A stretch of 64,000 bases of DNA, from positions 146,308,522 through 146,372,521 of the forward strand of contig CM056741.1 in the NCBI GenBank assembly GCA_029851415.1, written 5' to 3'. The position numbers and the translations under genes are program-made. This DNA comes from Eretmocerus hayati. Its lineage: Eukaryota > Arthropoda > Insecta > Hymenoptera > Aphelinidae. How positions within the stretch are numbered: the stretch's first letter is position 1; each line of letters opens with the position of its first letter. A model generated the notes under the pieces. It saw only the letters and a program-made list of their open reading frames with translations, had not been told where the DNA came from and ran no database searches. Of this stretch, positions 46,701-57,680 are shown one piece after another.

Positions 46701-47737
46701 AATAAGAACAACAAAGTCCTGGTCCTGATTTCAACCAACGTATCGTACGAGCATTTAGAGCAAAATAATCAGTCAAAACTTCTGTTGTTATGAATTACTA
46801 TTACAGGATATTCCAGATTACATCAACGCCATTTATGCAATTTGTACTTGTAATAAAAATTTTCCGACGAGAGCTCACCTATTCTGAATAATGAGAACAT
46901 GGTGTTCCATACTTGATATCAATCGGTTTTTCGAAGTTCATAGTCATCATTTTCCAAGTTATTAAATAATTCAACCCATAATACATACGGATGTGCCTTG
47001 CGTTCCGTATAATGACTGATGATCGATAATCAATATTTGATCAAGATATGGTTCATCGACAATCGTTCATTAATCGATCAATGCACTTTGACAACAGAGA
47101 ATTATAGTTCCACCTTCAATAGTAGAATACTCATTCTTAATACCGAAATTTCAATAGCCCATTTCTATCCGATACAATGTCGGTCGTCAAGTTCGCCGCT
47201 TTGAGACACATCTGAAATCGAAAACAATAAAATGCAAAACGACCCAGTGCCGACCGAGGCGTTTGCTAATATATGACTTTGACGACGACGACAACACGAA
47301 AGCAGGAGGCAAGCTGTATTGAGCTTCACGTTGCTGAGAGTATATAAGATCGATACAAGGCGAGAATCGCTCAGACGCCGGACCACACCTAGAATTCACG
47401 GCATTCCAATGTTGGCTGGCTCTGTCGCGCTCTCGGACCCGTACATGCGGCGTTTAATGAAATTCGCAATTGCATCGAGACGACACATTGTTTGAGTCGA
47501 GATCGATCAGGAATTCAAGCCTTAATCCCTCTGTATACATTCCCTTCCGCTATTTCGTGAATTTGCTCGTTCCGATTCCTACGCCGCATTGTGGCATTGC
47601 CTTATGCCCAATATGCTTGCAATCGATCATCATTATCATCACTTTCATCATGCATTCACCACGTAATGTATGATCTTGCTCACTGAAATTACCTCGCTGC
47701 TGATAAATAGTTCAACTCATGGCATTACACATGGGGT
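43790..47737. other. No gene seen
   Basis: Somewhat GC-richer at 44000-44600 with overlapping frames on both strands (44140-44457 minus, 44347-44703 plus), none with a domain or clear splice structure. The rest is AT-rich. Confidence 0.55.
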
Positions 47738-48109
47738 CCTCCGGGATCCCACGCACACTTCAATGTCGAAAATTCCATGCTTGGAGTGGTAGGAAATTGG
47801 ATTCATGAGGCCATCGAACGATGCGCGGGGCTCAAAAGTTCTCCAATGCCAAGAGATTTTCCAAAAACTTTGCAAAACCTGCTGATTTGCGAGCCATTAA
47901 TTTCAGCGGAGAAAGGATCATTACTTCCGGAGATTCGAACTCTTCTTCAATTCCATCAAAAAACGATATTATATTCGGAAATACAAAAAATGCCAGATGC
48001 CGTGGAGATGATGCCAAAGAAGACAATCGATCAAGTTGTAGGTCAATATCTCGACTCCTCTTGAAATAAAAACGAATTTCATACGTGGGGTCTCTGAGAC
48101 CCCGCGCGT
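47738..48109 (+). mobile_element. Short element with GGGGTCTCNGAGACCCC-like ends and a coding-like frame
   Basis: CATGGGGTCCTCCGGGATCCCACGC (47735) and CGTGGGGTCTCTGAGACCCCGCGC (48084) are imperfect palindromes bounding a 95-codon frame (47777-48064) that begins MLGVVGNWIHEAIERCAG and ends VGQYLDSS before TGA, followed closely by AATAAAA. The frame has a protein-like composition but I do not recognise it. It may be the tail of a transposase or chance. Confidence 0.35.
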
Positions 48110-48126
48110 ATAACTCGCAACTTTTT

Positions 48127-48584
48127 GGGTGATGACAGACAACCCGCTACGACACAATTCTCACGACACGACACGACACGAAATTCATTCCTGCGAGCCC
48201 AACCATCGATGGATTGGATTCATTTTTACAGTGCCAGTTATGGATTATGAGAATGAATCAAATTCATCGATGATTAGGTTTGCAGGAGTGAAAGTAGTGT
48301 CTTGTCGGGTGGTGTCGTGTCGTGAGATTCGTATCGTAGCGGGTTAGGGTGATGACTCGCTACGACACAAATCTCACGACACGACACCACCCTACACGGA
48401 TCTAAACTCATACCTGCGAACCCAACCCTCGATGGATTTGATTTCTTCTCATAATCGATATAGCTGGTAATTCAAAAATGAATCCAATCTGACGATAGCT
48501 GGGTTCGCAGGAATAAATTTAGAGCTGTGTCGGGTGGTCTTGTATCGTAAGATTCGTGTCGTAGCGGGTTGTCTGTCATCACCC
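48127..48584. mobile_element. Tandem pair of palindromic elements with GACACGACACGACAC arms
   Basis: The motif GGGTGATGAC...CCGCTACGACACRAATCTCACGACACGAC occurs at 48127, inverted at about 48297-48345, again direct at 48346 and inverted at 48530-48584. This gives two head-to-tail hairpins of about 220-240 bp. Each also shares an inner pair (CCTGCGARCCCAACC...TCGATGGATT). The outermost ends still pair perfectly (GGGTGATGACAGACAACCCG). No coding. Confidence 0.75.
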
Positions 48585-49863
48585 TTACGAAATTTGCGAC
48601 CCTCATCAAATCTATCTCTATGATTAAATCCAAGTTTCATCCATAAATGTGTATTAATTGTGGCGAATGTCGTCACAATATCGCTTCCACAGTCCCCAAA
48701 AACTAAACGACACTTGCTTTTACTTTCATGTACTTGAAACGACGCACGACATAACTTTTGCGCGCAATGAACAAACACGTAACAGCTGCGCGCAAATCGG
48801 TCACTCGACACTCCGCGTGGCTCTAGTTTTTCCGGCCTGTACCTAATACACGTTACTTACATTTACGCGCAAATCGAAACACCATCAAGCTTGATCGAGT
48901 TAATGAGACTTTGGAAAAATCTAGAGAGGTCATTATGAGCTAACTATACTTGCACCCGAGTGCCATGTACGCATTGCTGTAAGAATGAGCTTAGAAGCGC
49001 GCGATGATGAAAAACATGTAATGGAAGTGCTTTGCACTGCGCTTATGTGTGCTGTCCATTCATCATGTGACGATGTGTGACATAGTGCATTATATACTTA
49101 TATGCATACTTGAAGACTATTTGTGTCGATTCACGTGTATTTTCCGATCGTTAACATATTCTACTTACGTACAATGGTGCGGTGTGTTCTCGTTGCTCAT
49201 CGTCGATTCGGTTGTTACCACCACTGTGCTCTCAAAATTTATTCTTGCCTTATCGTGTGAATACACGATGCGATTTCTTCACCGTTCACGAAAATGCCTT
49301 CAGCTACTGTGTTCATCAACAATTCTAAATTCAATTTTAATTATAGGTGCGCGCATAGTGCATATTATGCCACTTGATAAAAATTTATCTAGTGAATGAT
49401 TTCAATTTTCATGCGCATCGGTCGAATTTATGCACCTATTAGAAAATTCTAAACGCTATTATTTGATCGTTAAAATATATATCATGAGTATTAGAAATGA
49501 AGGAAAAAAGTTAATGAAAAACAATGTGCCATTGTGAAACAATGACACTCGGCATGTATTAATGATGATTCAATGAAGGAAGGTAAACATTTTCTTCAAA
49601 AGTTAAATGGAAGCCAAAAAATTTCGCATGAAAATCGTGAGTATTGCGCAATGCTAACTTTCATACAAAGAAGCTAAGCTTGAAATGTACCGGCCTATAC
49701 GGACAGTAGCAACGAGAGGTCACGACACTTCATTAATGCGTTAGGTACTCGCGATGTCGGATCGTCACATTTCAATTATCGCACGCAACTCGCGTCGCTG
49801 ATATAATAATGCAAGCGCTGGCAAGCGCACCGACTCCCTGATCGCGTTATATAGTCGTCGTCC

Positions 49864-49886
49864 CTGCTGCTGCTGCTGCTGCTGCT
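49864..49886. repeat. CTG/CAG microsatellite
   Basis: Seven to eight CTG units; no open frame of significance surrounds it. Confidence 0.9.
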
Positions 49887-50630
49887 ATGGTATGTATAAC
49901 GAGAATCTCGGCGTACATACTCGTCGTAATGCTGATGATTTGCGAGGACGCTGAGTGATTAGAAGATGAGCGTGTGCAAGGTCGAAATTACAAAAAGGAA
50001 AAAAATTGTCAATTAGGATGATAATTCATCGAGTTATGATCGTGGCCTCACACCCTTCCCATATATTGATACGAATAATGTGCATTAATAATAACAACTA
50101 CGCACACTAGTCAAGTGCATATGACGATCGAGTATTCAACATGTATTATTGGGAAAGATGATATGTTGAGCACAAGAGTGATCATGGCTATGATGGGATA
50201 TGGTATATGGGCATTATCGCGAAAACTTACACATTTTGGACCTGAAAATTCGGAAGTTGAAAATTGATGCCCCGTGTGTCTATCCCAACTTTTTCCATTC
50301 CTTTTCGACAATTGAGTGATAATATGTTATAAAACACATGCAGAAATCTTATGAACGATGTGGTTATCAGTGTATAAGACATAGGGAAAAAAGTACACGG
50401 ACCTGACATTTGCGGTTTTGGCGTTTTATTGTCTAGCGAGGAACCCTGATGCGATGGGACCAAATGACTTCGAAATTCGTATTTAGATAGTTGATTTGAG
50501 TCGGAAACTCATGCTCTGGAGCAAATGATTTCATTTCTTCGTCTTTTTCGTGCTATTGTTGAATATCCCAGGGAACGACTCCAGAATGCACGGAACTCAC
50601 ATGTATGGGCCTGACATTTTGCCCTTAAAA

Positions 50631-50747
50631 CCCCGTAAGAAAGCTAACGGGGTTTACAGCCGTAAGTTGAAGTTCGACATAGGAAATGGCACTGTTAACT
50701 GTAAACTGTAAATTACAGCTGTAAACCCCATTAACTTTCCTACAGGG
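50631..50747. mobile_element. Hairpin MITE, 117 bp
   Basis: CCCCGTAAGAAAGCTAACGG faces the complement of CCCTGTAGGAAAGTTAATGG; both continue into GGGTTTACAGCYGTAA. Sits inside the repeat whose end motif is GCACGGAACTSACAT. Confidence 0.65.
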
Positions 50748-50967
50748 AATCGATCGCAAAAATCGAGGAGTTGACATAGAGACTTCTCTACGTAGATTTA
50801 ATCTAACTCCATTATACTTTGATGAAAAAAACTTTTGCGCCCAGATAAATTGACTTTTAGTGGGGTAACATGGTATGCACGGAACTGACATAACTTGATT
50901 ATTTAGCTACTTTTCGGCAACAAATGTACATGCAGTATTTAGAATATCAATTCAGGCCCTCTTCTCC

Positions 50968-51858
50968 TCTCTTCACTTCTCCGAGTGAGATTTTCCACTC
51001 GGATTCCGAGTGAGAGTCCATTTCACTTGGTAAAGAGTCAGATATCAAAAAAATCAGAAATTTCACTCGGAAGTTCGAGTGAAATTTCACTCGGATGCAA
51101 GAGTGAGACGCTCAAATCAAATTTTAGGTTATGTTTTGCCGCTTATTTGTTACTGATGGATGAATGCGTAGCTTACAAAGAGGAAGATGGTCGGTTCCCT
51201 GCGATATTCTTTGAAAAACTGAGCTAAGAAATGTCAATATCCTCTTCCATAAGTTTTATAAATGCATGTACAGACCAATATTATATCATATTACGTATAA
51301 ATTAATCAACCCTATCAATATAGAAGCAATGCCCTGTTACCGGGGAAATGTAGGTTTCACTCTTGTTATTTCTTCACCCGAAACCATTGCTAGTTTTCAT
51401 ATTTTCATTTCCACTTACGACACGTATAAAGTTACACGGTGCATCATTCACATAACAGGTTGCTATGGACCTCAGATGTCAACAGCAGCAGTAGCCCAGT
51501 GGAGAAGCAGTTCAACTTACAATCAAGACAACCGAGTTCGATTCCCCGCACTTCCCAAATTACGAAAATAATGAAGTGACCATGCCGCTACAGGCGGAAT
51601 TGATTTTTTTTCTTTTTTTCGAACCTTCGGATGATTAATAATAATTTATTAATTTTATAGCCCGCAACGTATCGATTAAACGAAAATATTCAGTTTCGGC
51701 TAAATAACATATGGATTCACTCGGATTCCCCGAGTGAAAAATCTCACTCTTTTTTCTGAGTGAAACTCACTCGGTACCGAGTTGCCACGATTTCACTCCG
51801 AACTCCGAGTCAGAACTCACTCTTTCCGAGTGAGATTTCACTCGGAAAAGTTAAGAGA
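50968..51858. mobile_element. CTCTTAAC-ended inverted-repeat element carrying a tRNA-like head, copy 2 (891 bp)
   Basis: Roughly 90 percent or more identical by eye to 26224-27197 from TCTCTTCACTTCTCCGAGTG to GTTAAGAGA, in the same orientation, but lacking about 90 bases after TGCATGTACA. Subterminal CACTCGG/CCGAGTG palindromes are present at both ends. The frame at 51266-51571 parallels that of copy 1. Flanking sequences do not resemble those of copy 1. Confidence 0.8.
51485..51557 (+). ncRNA. tRNA-like sequence with pol III A and B boxes (inside copy 2)
   Basis: A box TAGCCCAGTGG (51492-51502) and B box GAGTTCGATTCC (51534-51545) at the same 42-base spacing as in copy 1. Both boxes stayed intact while neighbouring bases changed. 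The stems are degenerate here too. Confidence 0.65.
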
Positions 51859-52067
51859 GCTCGCAATGGTTTCTGAATATTTGACATGCTTCCTTGAAAT
51901 TTTGTCCATGGAAGAGGCACGTGGCTCGGGAACTAAACTAAACATTCTGCCCGTAATACCTATGGAAAAAATTTGGTTCAATAATGTATTTTGAGGGAAA
52001 AATTTGGTGATAGCCACTGCCTTGAGTATTTCGACGCTGGCGCTAATAATATACGTGTAATTGCGAA

Positions 52068-52268
52068 TATAACAGTACATGGACCTGACATTTTGACCCT
52101 TGATCTTTGAAAATAAAAGACACTTGATAGATCGACTTGAATTTTTAGTACCGATCGTATTTCAGTAGAATACGTGTAGGAAAATTTGAGTGGAGTTATT
52201 CGGAGCTTGTTCGTCGAAATGCATGGCCATAACACGTTCCGGGTAAATTTTCGCGATAATGTCGATAT
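52068..52268 (+). repeat. Dispersed repeat, copy 2 (matches 706-905)
   Basis: Starts with GTACATGGACCTGACATTTT and follows copy 1 to TCGCGATAATGTCGATAT. The leading motif also appears without the body at about 50393, 50587 and 50876. Confidence 0.7.
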
Positions 52269-54378
52269 ATTTCTGATACCCAGGCTATTGGTAAAATTTG
52301 AAAGTATAGCAGAGTAGTCGCGGAGTAGTGAAATAAAATAATGATTCAGCTTTAGTGGTTTTCAGTTCCCATTATTGGCAAGCTGCACACCTGCTCTTGT
52401 CGTATAACACGACGTAATAAAAATGTTTACGTTCATTACGATATTGACTATCGGATATCATATGGTAATTGTTTCACCTATTGAGAATGAATAATTTGCA
52501 AAAGCCTTTCTGCACATTCTTTTGTCGAGGATCTTCGTGTGGGCTTGGTGTATGTAGCTTGTGATCGAAAATCGACTTTGGCATCGAAAAATTTCCTCAC
52601 AACAAGCTAGAATTTCATGATTACTATACAAAAACGTGCTTGGAAGGAAATCTTATCAAAAAATTATGACTTGAACTGCAATGGTCTGGAATGATGATAT
52701 CAAACTTTTGATGTACGCTTTAAAAGTGTATCATTCTTTTTTTTTTATCAGTTTAATCAACCAATCTATATAGGAAGTAGTTCTATAAAGTAATATAAAA
52801 AATTGTGTTCGATTCATTTACTTGTTGACATCGCTATGTACTATATTCGTTCCTCATCGAGTCAAAATGAATGCGTATACCCACGAAAGAATTTCATTTT
52901 CCGGAACTTCGTCACACATCAATTCTGCAGTTCTATTAACATTAAACTAACTATCGAACTTCAATATCTGTGACAAACCTGGTTCAACCTTATGTTTGTT
53001 TTTTCTCGTTTCATTATGGCCTCAACATGATTCCACATCCATTGATTTCACTGTTGAAATCGTGAGATGTTTCGATAGTTATATTTCATCATATTATAGT
53101 TTTGGACTGACAATCTATGTGCTTACTATAGCAAAAGTTGAGTAGTACTGTCGCGTTAAGTCCAGACTACCATTATTGTCATTGTCAAGTGTGATTATAA
53201 TCATCAACTTATTAATATGTTGGTAAGTTGTATGAGGGAAAATTATTCCAATCATTATCAGTAACAAATTCTGAACGTGTCATGAAAAGAGTGCAGATCA
53301 GAGCGACAAATCATATTCTATAAACGAATACCACATGAAAATTTCGATCTTGACATAGAAATACCGAGCTTCGTTCAAATTAAATTCAAGACTAATCGAG
53401 TGGTAAGAATTGGAATATCTTAGAAAAGCAGAATTTCTTAATTACGAGTAATTACTCTTTGGTTAATATGTATTTTCATGTATTTGTCATATTCACATCA
53501 ATGATAACAGCGTAATCTTTAGATTATTCAGTATATAACTTTTAACCAGAAAATTTATCAATCGTCTGCACCGAAGCTGTCTTCGGGGAATTTTTTGCCA
53601 ATAAGATATAAATTACGTAACATACATAATACTTGCTAAACTCATTGAACTTTCCTGAACAGTTGGACGTTTCATGTCAATGACTTTACTCGAAGCGCGT
53701 CTTATCATTATTAGTGCTTTGGTAGAGGAAGTGATGTTCCAGTCACACTCTTAGATACATATTGATGATTACGAAAATGAAACATCTTGAGATCAATAAA
53801 TCACGCGCAATGCTCCTTGGGGACGCACGTGTGACTGTTATGGATCTACGTCGAAGTGTGTTGAAGTGTGCGAAATTTCCTCGTTTTTAGCGCATCTTTG
53901 GGATACAATAATGATGGCAAAAGGTGCAAATATTTTTTTATTTACCCAGTCACGACCCACATTGAACTGATTACATAATAAAATGATCAAATGAAAAGAT
54001 TTGAGAGAGTATTACGATCATCTTCTGCTTGAATCCGACAAGATGTTTTCTTCTCATTCAGCGAAGCGTCGCATGATATGTAATTACTTATCGTTTTGGG
54101 TAAATCCACGAGTAAATGACTGCGGTTTGACTCATTGCGCCTACTTGAAAGGCGAATCAGTCAGTAATATTTGGGGCCATGACTCGCAAACATCGCGTGC
54201 AATCGAATAACTTGTACGATTCCTTGATCAGGCATATAATTCTTCAAACAATATATAAATGGTGAATCCATTAACCCGTCCATTTTGAACAATCATACTC
54301 TCCCTAACAGTGATGTCAGACTATGTAAATAGTGATAATTAAAATAATCTAATGGTTGAAAATTTGTTTGTGTTGCAG
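52269..54378. other. No gene seen
   Basis: AT-rich, largely without long open frames or repeats; ends at the acceptor of the candidate exon at 54379. Confidence 0.55.
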
Positions 54379-54671
54379 ATATTTGGAGGTGGAAGAGCAT
54401 GCCAAAAAGTAAAGGATCTTGGCCGTTAAAAAGACAGGAGGAACATCAGGTTGTTGAAAAAACAGTGCTCATGAACTGCAGCTAACTCAATTCGTATCGA
54501 GTGACGGCTCAGTATATTGTAATGAGGCGTCGTTTGTGCTACGTTTGGAGCAGTAGCTCCGAGACCGTTATACCGAGCTAGCCTAGCATTTCAACAATTT
54601 TGGTGGAAGATTGGCAATCTCACGCACAACGACCGCTATACGTAGAGCATCGAAACCGCAGATCTTTTCGG
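54379..54671 (+). other. Candidate non-coding (5' UTR) exon upstream of the abrupt-like exon
   Basis: A pyrimidine-rich tract and acceptor (TTTGTGTTGCAG, ending 54378) are followed 293 bases later by a good donor, TTCGG|GTAAGC (54671/54672). The block contains stops in all frames that would run through it. In the frame that would splice in phase 1 to 57184, only the last 29 codons are open and contain no ATG. It could therefore be an untranslated exon joined to the BTB exon 2.5 kb downstream. A short frame from an ATG near 54400 (28 codons) could be an upstream ORF. Only transcript data can decide; it may be chance. Confidence 0.35.
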
Positions 54672-57183
54672 GTAAGCAATGTGTCACTTATCGCACTTGT
54701 ATGACCGATAACAATAATTCCGCTTATGAAGCGAAATATTCTGGACATACCATCTAATAGAAAAAGACATTCGCTTCCGCTTCATACATTCGTTAACCCG
54801 TGCTCTCATGATTTTCAAAAAAATCATTGGCAATGATGTGGTATTTCATCAGAATTTTTCTTTAGCTTGTCGATAAACAGTTTGAGAATCCATTCATGCC
54901 ATACCGTATAAAGCGGGGTAACTTGGCCACTTTGAAGCTTGTAATCGAATTCTCGAATTCTCATTGCGATTTTCCGTCCAAACTTATATGTGCCATAGGT
55001 CATTCGATGCGTCTTGACTTTTTCTTTGAAATGCTGAGCTCAGAATTGAATTCTACCTATTTGCATTCTTGAGAATTGTGAAAAACAGTGCGGCCATGCG
55101 GCCAAAGTCGCCCTGGCATCCGGGTTGACTTTGGCCACCTTCGTCGAGCACCGCAAACTTCTTGTACTTTCAACGCAAAAATGGTCATCCTCACCTCGAA
55201 TCACATTTTTCTAATCACGAATAAGTCCAGAGGCAAAACACGAAAGTCTTATAACATTCTGCCGATAAGCTAGAGACTTGTCACCCTAGTTTGAACTACG
55301 AAGCGAAGCCGACTACTCCGGGGTGATCCAAGTCAACCCAGATGACCGGACAATTCTAGAAATAAGAGAAGTGACATGTTCAGGTTCAAATTTTCATGAG
55401 AAATGAAAGCTGGAGTGGTCAAAGTCACCCCGCATGACCCAAGAAATGACAAGTTGTCGTTCAAATGGTTGTTGGAAGCGGCGGCTACGGTGGCCTAAGT
55501 CACCATGGGAAAGCCAAGAAATTACAAGTTTTCGTCCCAACGGTCGTTCTAAATAACTGTCGCACCTGAATTCAATCCAACAATAGCGCAGAATGAAGAC
55601 GTCTTTACCCTTTACGAGAAAATCATTGTAAGGAGATGGAGGTCGATCTAGTGGGTTGTTTGAAACATGAATATTTTACTTGAAAATTTTCACTCCATTC
55701 TACGGAGGGAATGGTCAATGGAACCCATCTTATCTCCGATGAGTTGGCATATTCTGAAATTAGAGTTTTTAGGCTTTGAAGTAAGCTTCTAAACGCCCTT
55801 CTACGTGGCATAGCGTCGAAGCTACGACATTCAAAATCTTTATCCGTTAAGGAGGCACCAGCGCCCAAACTTTCTAAGTCATTTCGATTTGGAAAAATTA
55901 TGGCACATACTCCGTGATGCAAGGAATTTATTGCAGTTTCAAAATATGCGGGTTGCCGACCTTATTTATGAGAAAAAAAATTCCCAAAGTATTGGAATTA
56001 AACACGGCTTCTTATGGGTGATGACCACGGAATGAGTCATATCTCAAAATTTAACAGTGTTACCGCAACAAGCAACTGTCCAAGCATGCATCATTTATAG
56101 ACGAATGGAATGTCATTGAGAAACATGCATGTTGCCGACGTGTAAAAGGCAGGAAAACATTCGAAGGGATCAAATCTGTCGAAAAACAGGTGTGCAGCGG
56201 CTGCTCGACTGCTGGCACGCTTGCGCGAGCGCGAGCTTGGGCTGTGTATGTGTGTCGGTGAGCGAGCACGTCTCGTAGCCTGGCGCTTGTGTTGGTAGGC
56301 GCGGGGCCCTAACTGCTGGTGATACGTTACCCAACGCTGGTGCCTCCTTAAAGTGGCCTGTAAGCCAACCCGGTTTAAGGTACTTTTTTGGTTCCAAGCG
56401 TTCCTTTCCAATAATTATACAGTACGATTTATCTAGCGATTTTCTTTAAGGTGATTTGCTTGGCTCGTATAACAAGATCCTAGATGAACAACTTGAAAAA
56501 GCTCATTATCGTCGTGAAAACCGCCAGAGATTGACAGATCCGATTTATGGTGTCTAGAATGTTATTGATAGACTAAAATGAGCGAATTTTAGGCAAATTT
56601 GAGGCTATATTCTAGTTGCTGTCATATTGTATGATCTTCCTCAGGTCCATATTGGACCGTCCAATATTAGAAGATCAGGTATTTTGGGTGACTTAAACCC
56701 CCAAAGGAATTCATTATGACCGCAGGTATAATACATTTAGACATGAAGTCTGCTCTGGCTTATGTTACTGGAACATTTCAAATACCTCTTGCCTACTACA
56801 TTTAAAATGTTTTCATCTGCATTTGTCCATGCATGTAAGACTCGGGACTATACCGGTAGTCTCAGACACTGCTGTAGTCGAGGCTGTAGTTGTCACGAAC
56901 GAATGTGATTACTCATACCTCGAGAATGTACTTACCAAATTTTAGTCAAAAAGTCCTTGCAGCTAAATTTGAAAAAGAAATATTTAAGGACCAGCTTCTC
57001 CGATATCAGTGGATTGATGACTTACCCCATTGAGCTCATTCTTACCACGTGCTATACTATTGTCATTAGTCACCTCACAAGCCACCCATTGCAAACGTGC
57101 CCACTCAATTTTTAATAACCGCAGTCGGATCGAATGAACTCATACCTAATCTCTGAATCATCCATATCTAATGCCATTTCCAG
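54672..57183. other. Probable intron upstream of the BTB exon, containing a decayed inverted-repeat element
   Basis: Bounded by a donor at 54672 and an acceptor at 57183. It includes GCGGGGTAACTTGGCCACTT (about 54912) facing GGTCAAAGTCACCCCGC (about 55418), with internal repeats of the same motif at 55100-55130, 55319 and 55490. The minus-strand frames at 55623-55922 and 56060-56411 have no domain. Confidence 0.5.
54909..55433. mobile_element. Decayed inverted-repeat element with GCGGGGTRACTT ends
   Basis: Terminal motif GCGGGGTRACTTKGMCCA in opposite orientations at 54912 and about 55418-55434, with further copies (GGTTGACTTTGGCCACC; GGGGTGATCCAAGTCA) inside. Boundaries are approximate. Confidence 0.55.
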
Positions 57184-57680
57184 GTGAAAAGTTGGCGATC
57201 TCGGCGCTGGCAGGAGGTGCAACGGGGCACCGTGGCGAGGAGGAGGACAACAACAACAACAACAATAACAACGGTGCGGCAAGTATCAGCTGCATCAGCA
57301 GGCCTGGCAGCGGCTCGAGGTGGCCTGCTGCGGTTGGTTCATCATCATCATCATCATCATCTGCTGGAGCGTGGTCGCAGTGCGGCACGATAGCCCCACT
57401 GGTGCCAATTAGCGCGGGTGGCGCCGCAGCCGCTCTAGGCCTGGCGGCTGCTGCTGCCGGTGCGGAGATGATGGCGGCATCGTCAGCGTCCGCCTCGAGC
57501 GGCGAGCAGCAGTACTCGCTGCGATGGAATGATTTCCATTCGAGTATACTCAGTAGTTTTCGACATCTCCGAGATGAGGAGGATTTTGTCGATGTGACGC
57601 TAGCATGCGACAGCAGCAGCTTCACCGCGCACAAGGTCGTCCTCTCCGCTTGCAGCCCTTACTTCAGACGCCTGCTCAAG
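57184..57680 (+). CDS. ab: abrupt-like BTB/POZ transcription factor, exon with N-terminal half of BTB domain (partial gene)
   Basis: Proteins of this family are nuclear transcription factors that dimerise through the BTB domain and bind DNA through C-terminal zinc fingers; abrupt acts in muscle attachment and in neuron and dendrite patterning. The exon encodes about 95 low-complexity residues (Asn run near 57247-57275, Ser run near 57341-57362, Ala-rich stretch), then the BTB start: YSLRWNDFHSS, FVDVTLAC, FTAHKVVLSACSPYF, RRLLK. The LRWN and DVTLAC...AHKVVLSACSPYF motifs are diagnostic of the insect BTB group, and RHLRDEEDF is what I recall for abrupt rather than broad, tramtrack or mod(mdg4). 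The exon opens after a TTTCCAG acceptor (57177-57183) and closes at AAG|GTCAGT (57680/57681), cutting the domain after RRLLK in phase 0. The first in-frame ATG inside the exon is at 57468, giving MMAASSAS just before the domain. The ATG at 57171 precedes the acceptor and would be intronic. If translation starts at 57468, the upstream low-complexity part is untranslated. Family assignment is strong, the abrupt orthology good but from memory. Confidence 0.85.

Larger units (their letters stand above)
48585..50967. other. No gene seen; several small repeats near its right end
   Basis: AT-rich. Contains the CTG microsatellite at 49864, terminal-like motifs (RCACGGAMCTGACATTT) at about 50393, 50587 and 50876, and the hairpin at 50631-50747. 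Frames such as 49049-49399 have no domain. Confidence 0.55.

Noticed and set aside
51266..51571. 101-codon frame conserved with 26606-26902
   Set aside because: The conservation follows from the two copies of one repeat element, and the last third of the frame translates the tRNA-like head (AVAQWRSS...VRFPALP), a common artefact. Coding was not accepted.
57171..57182. ATG at 57171 as start codon of the BTB protein
   Set aside because: It lies within the pyrimidine tract of the TTTCCAG acceptor, with weak initiation context, so it is probably intronic.
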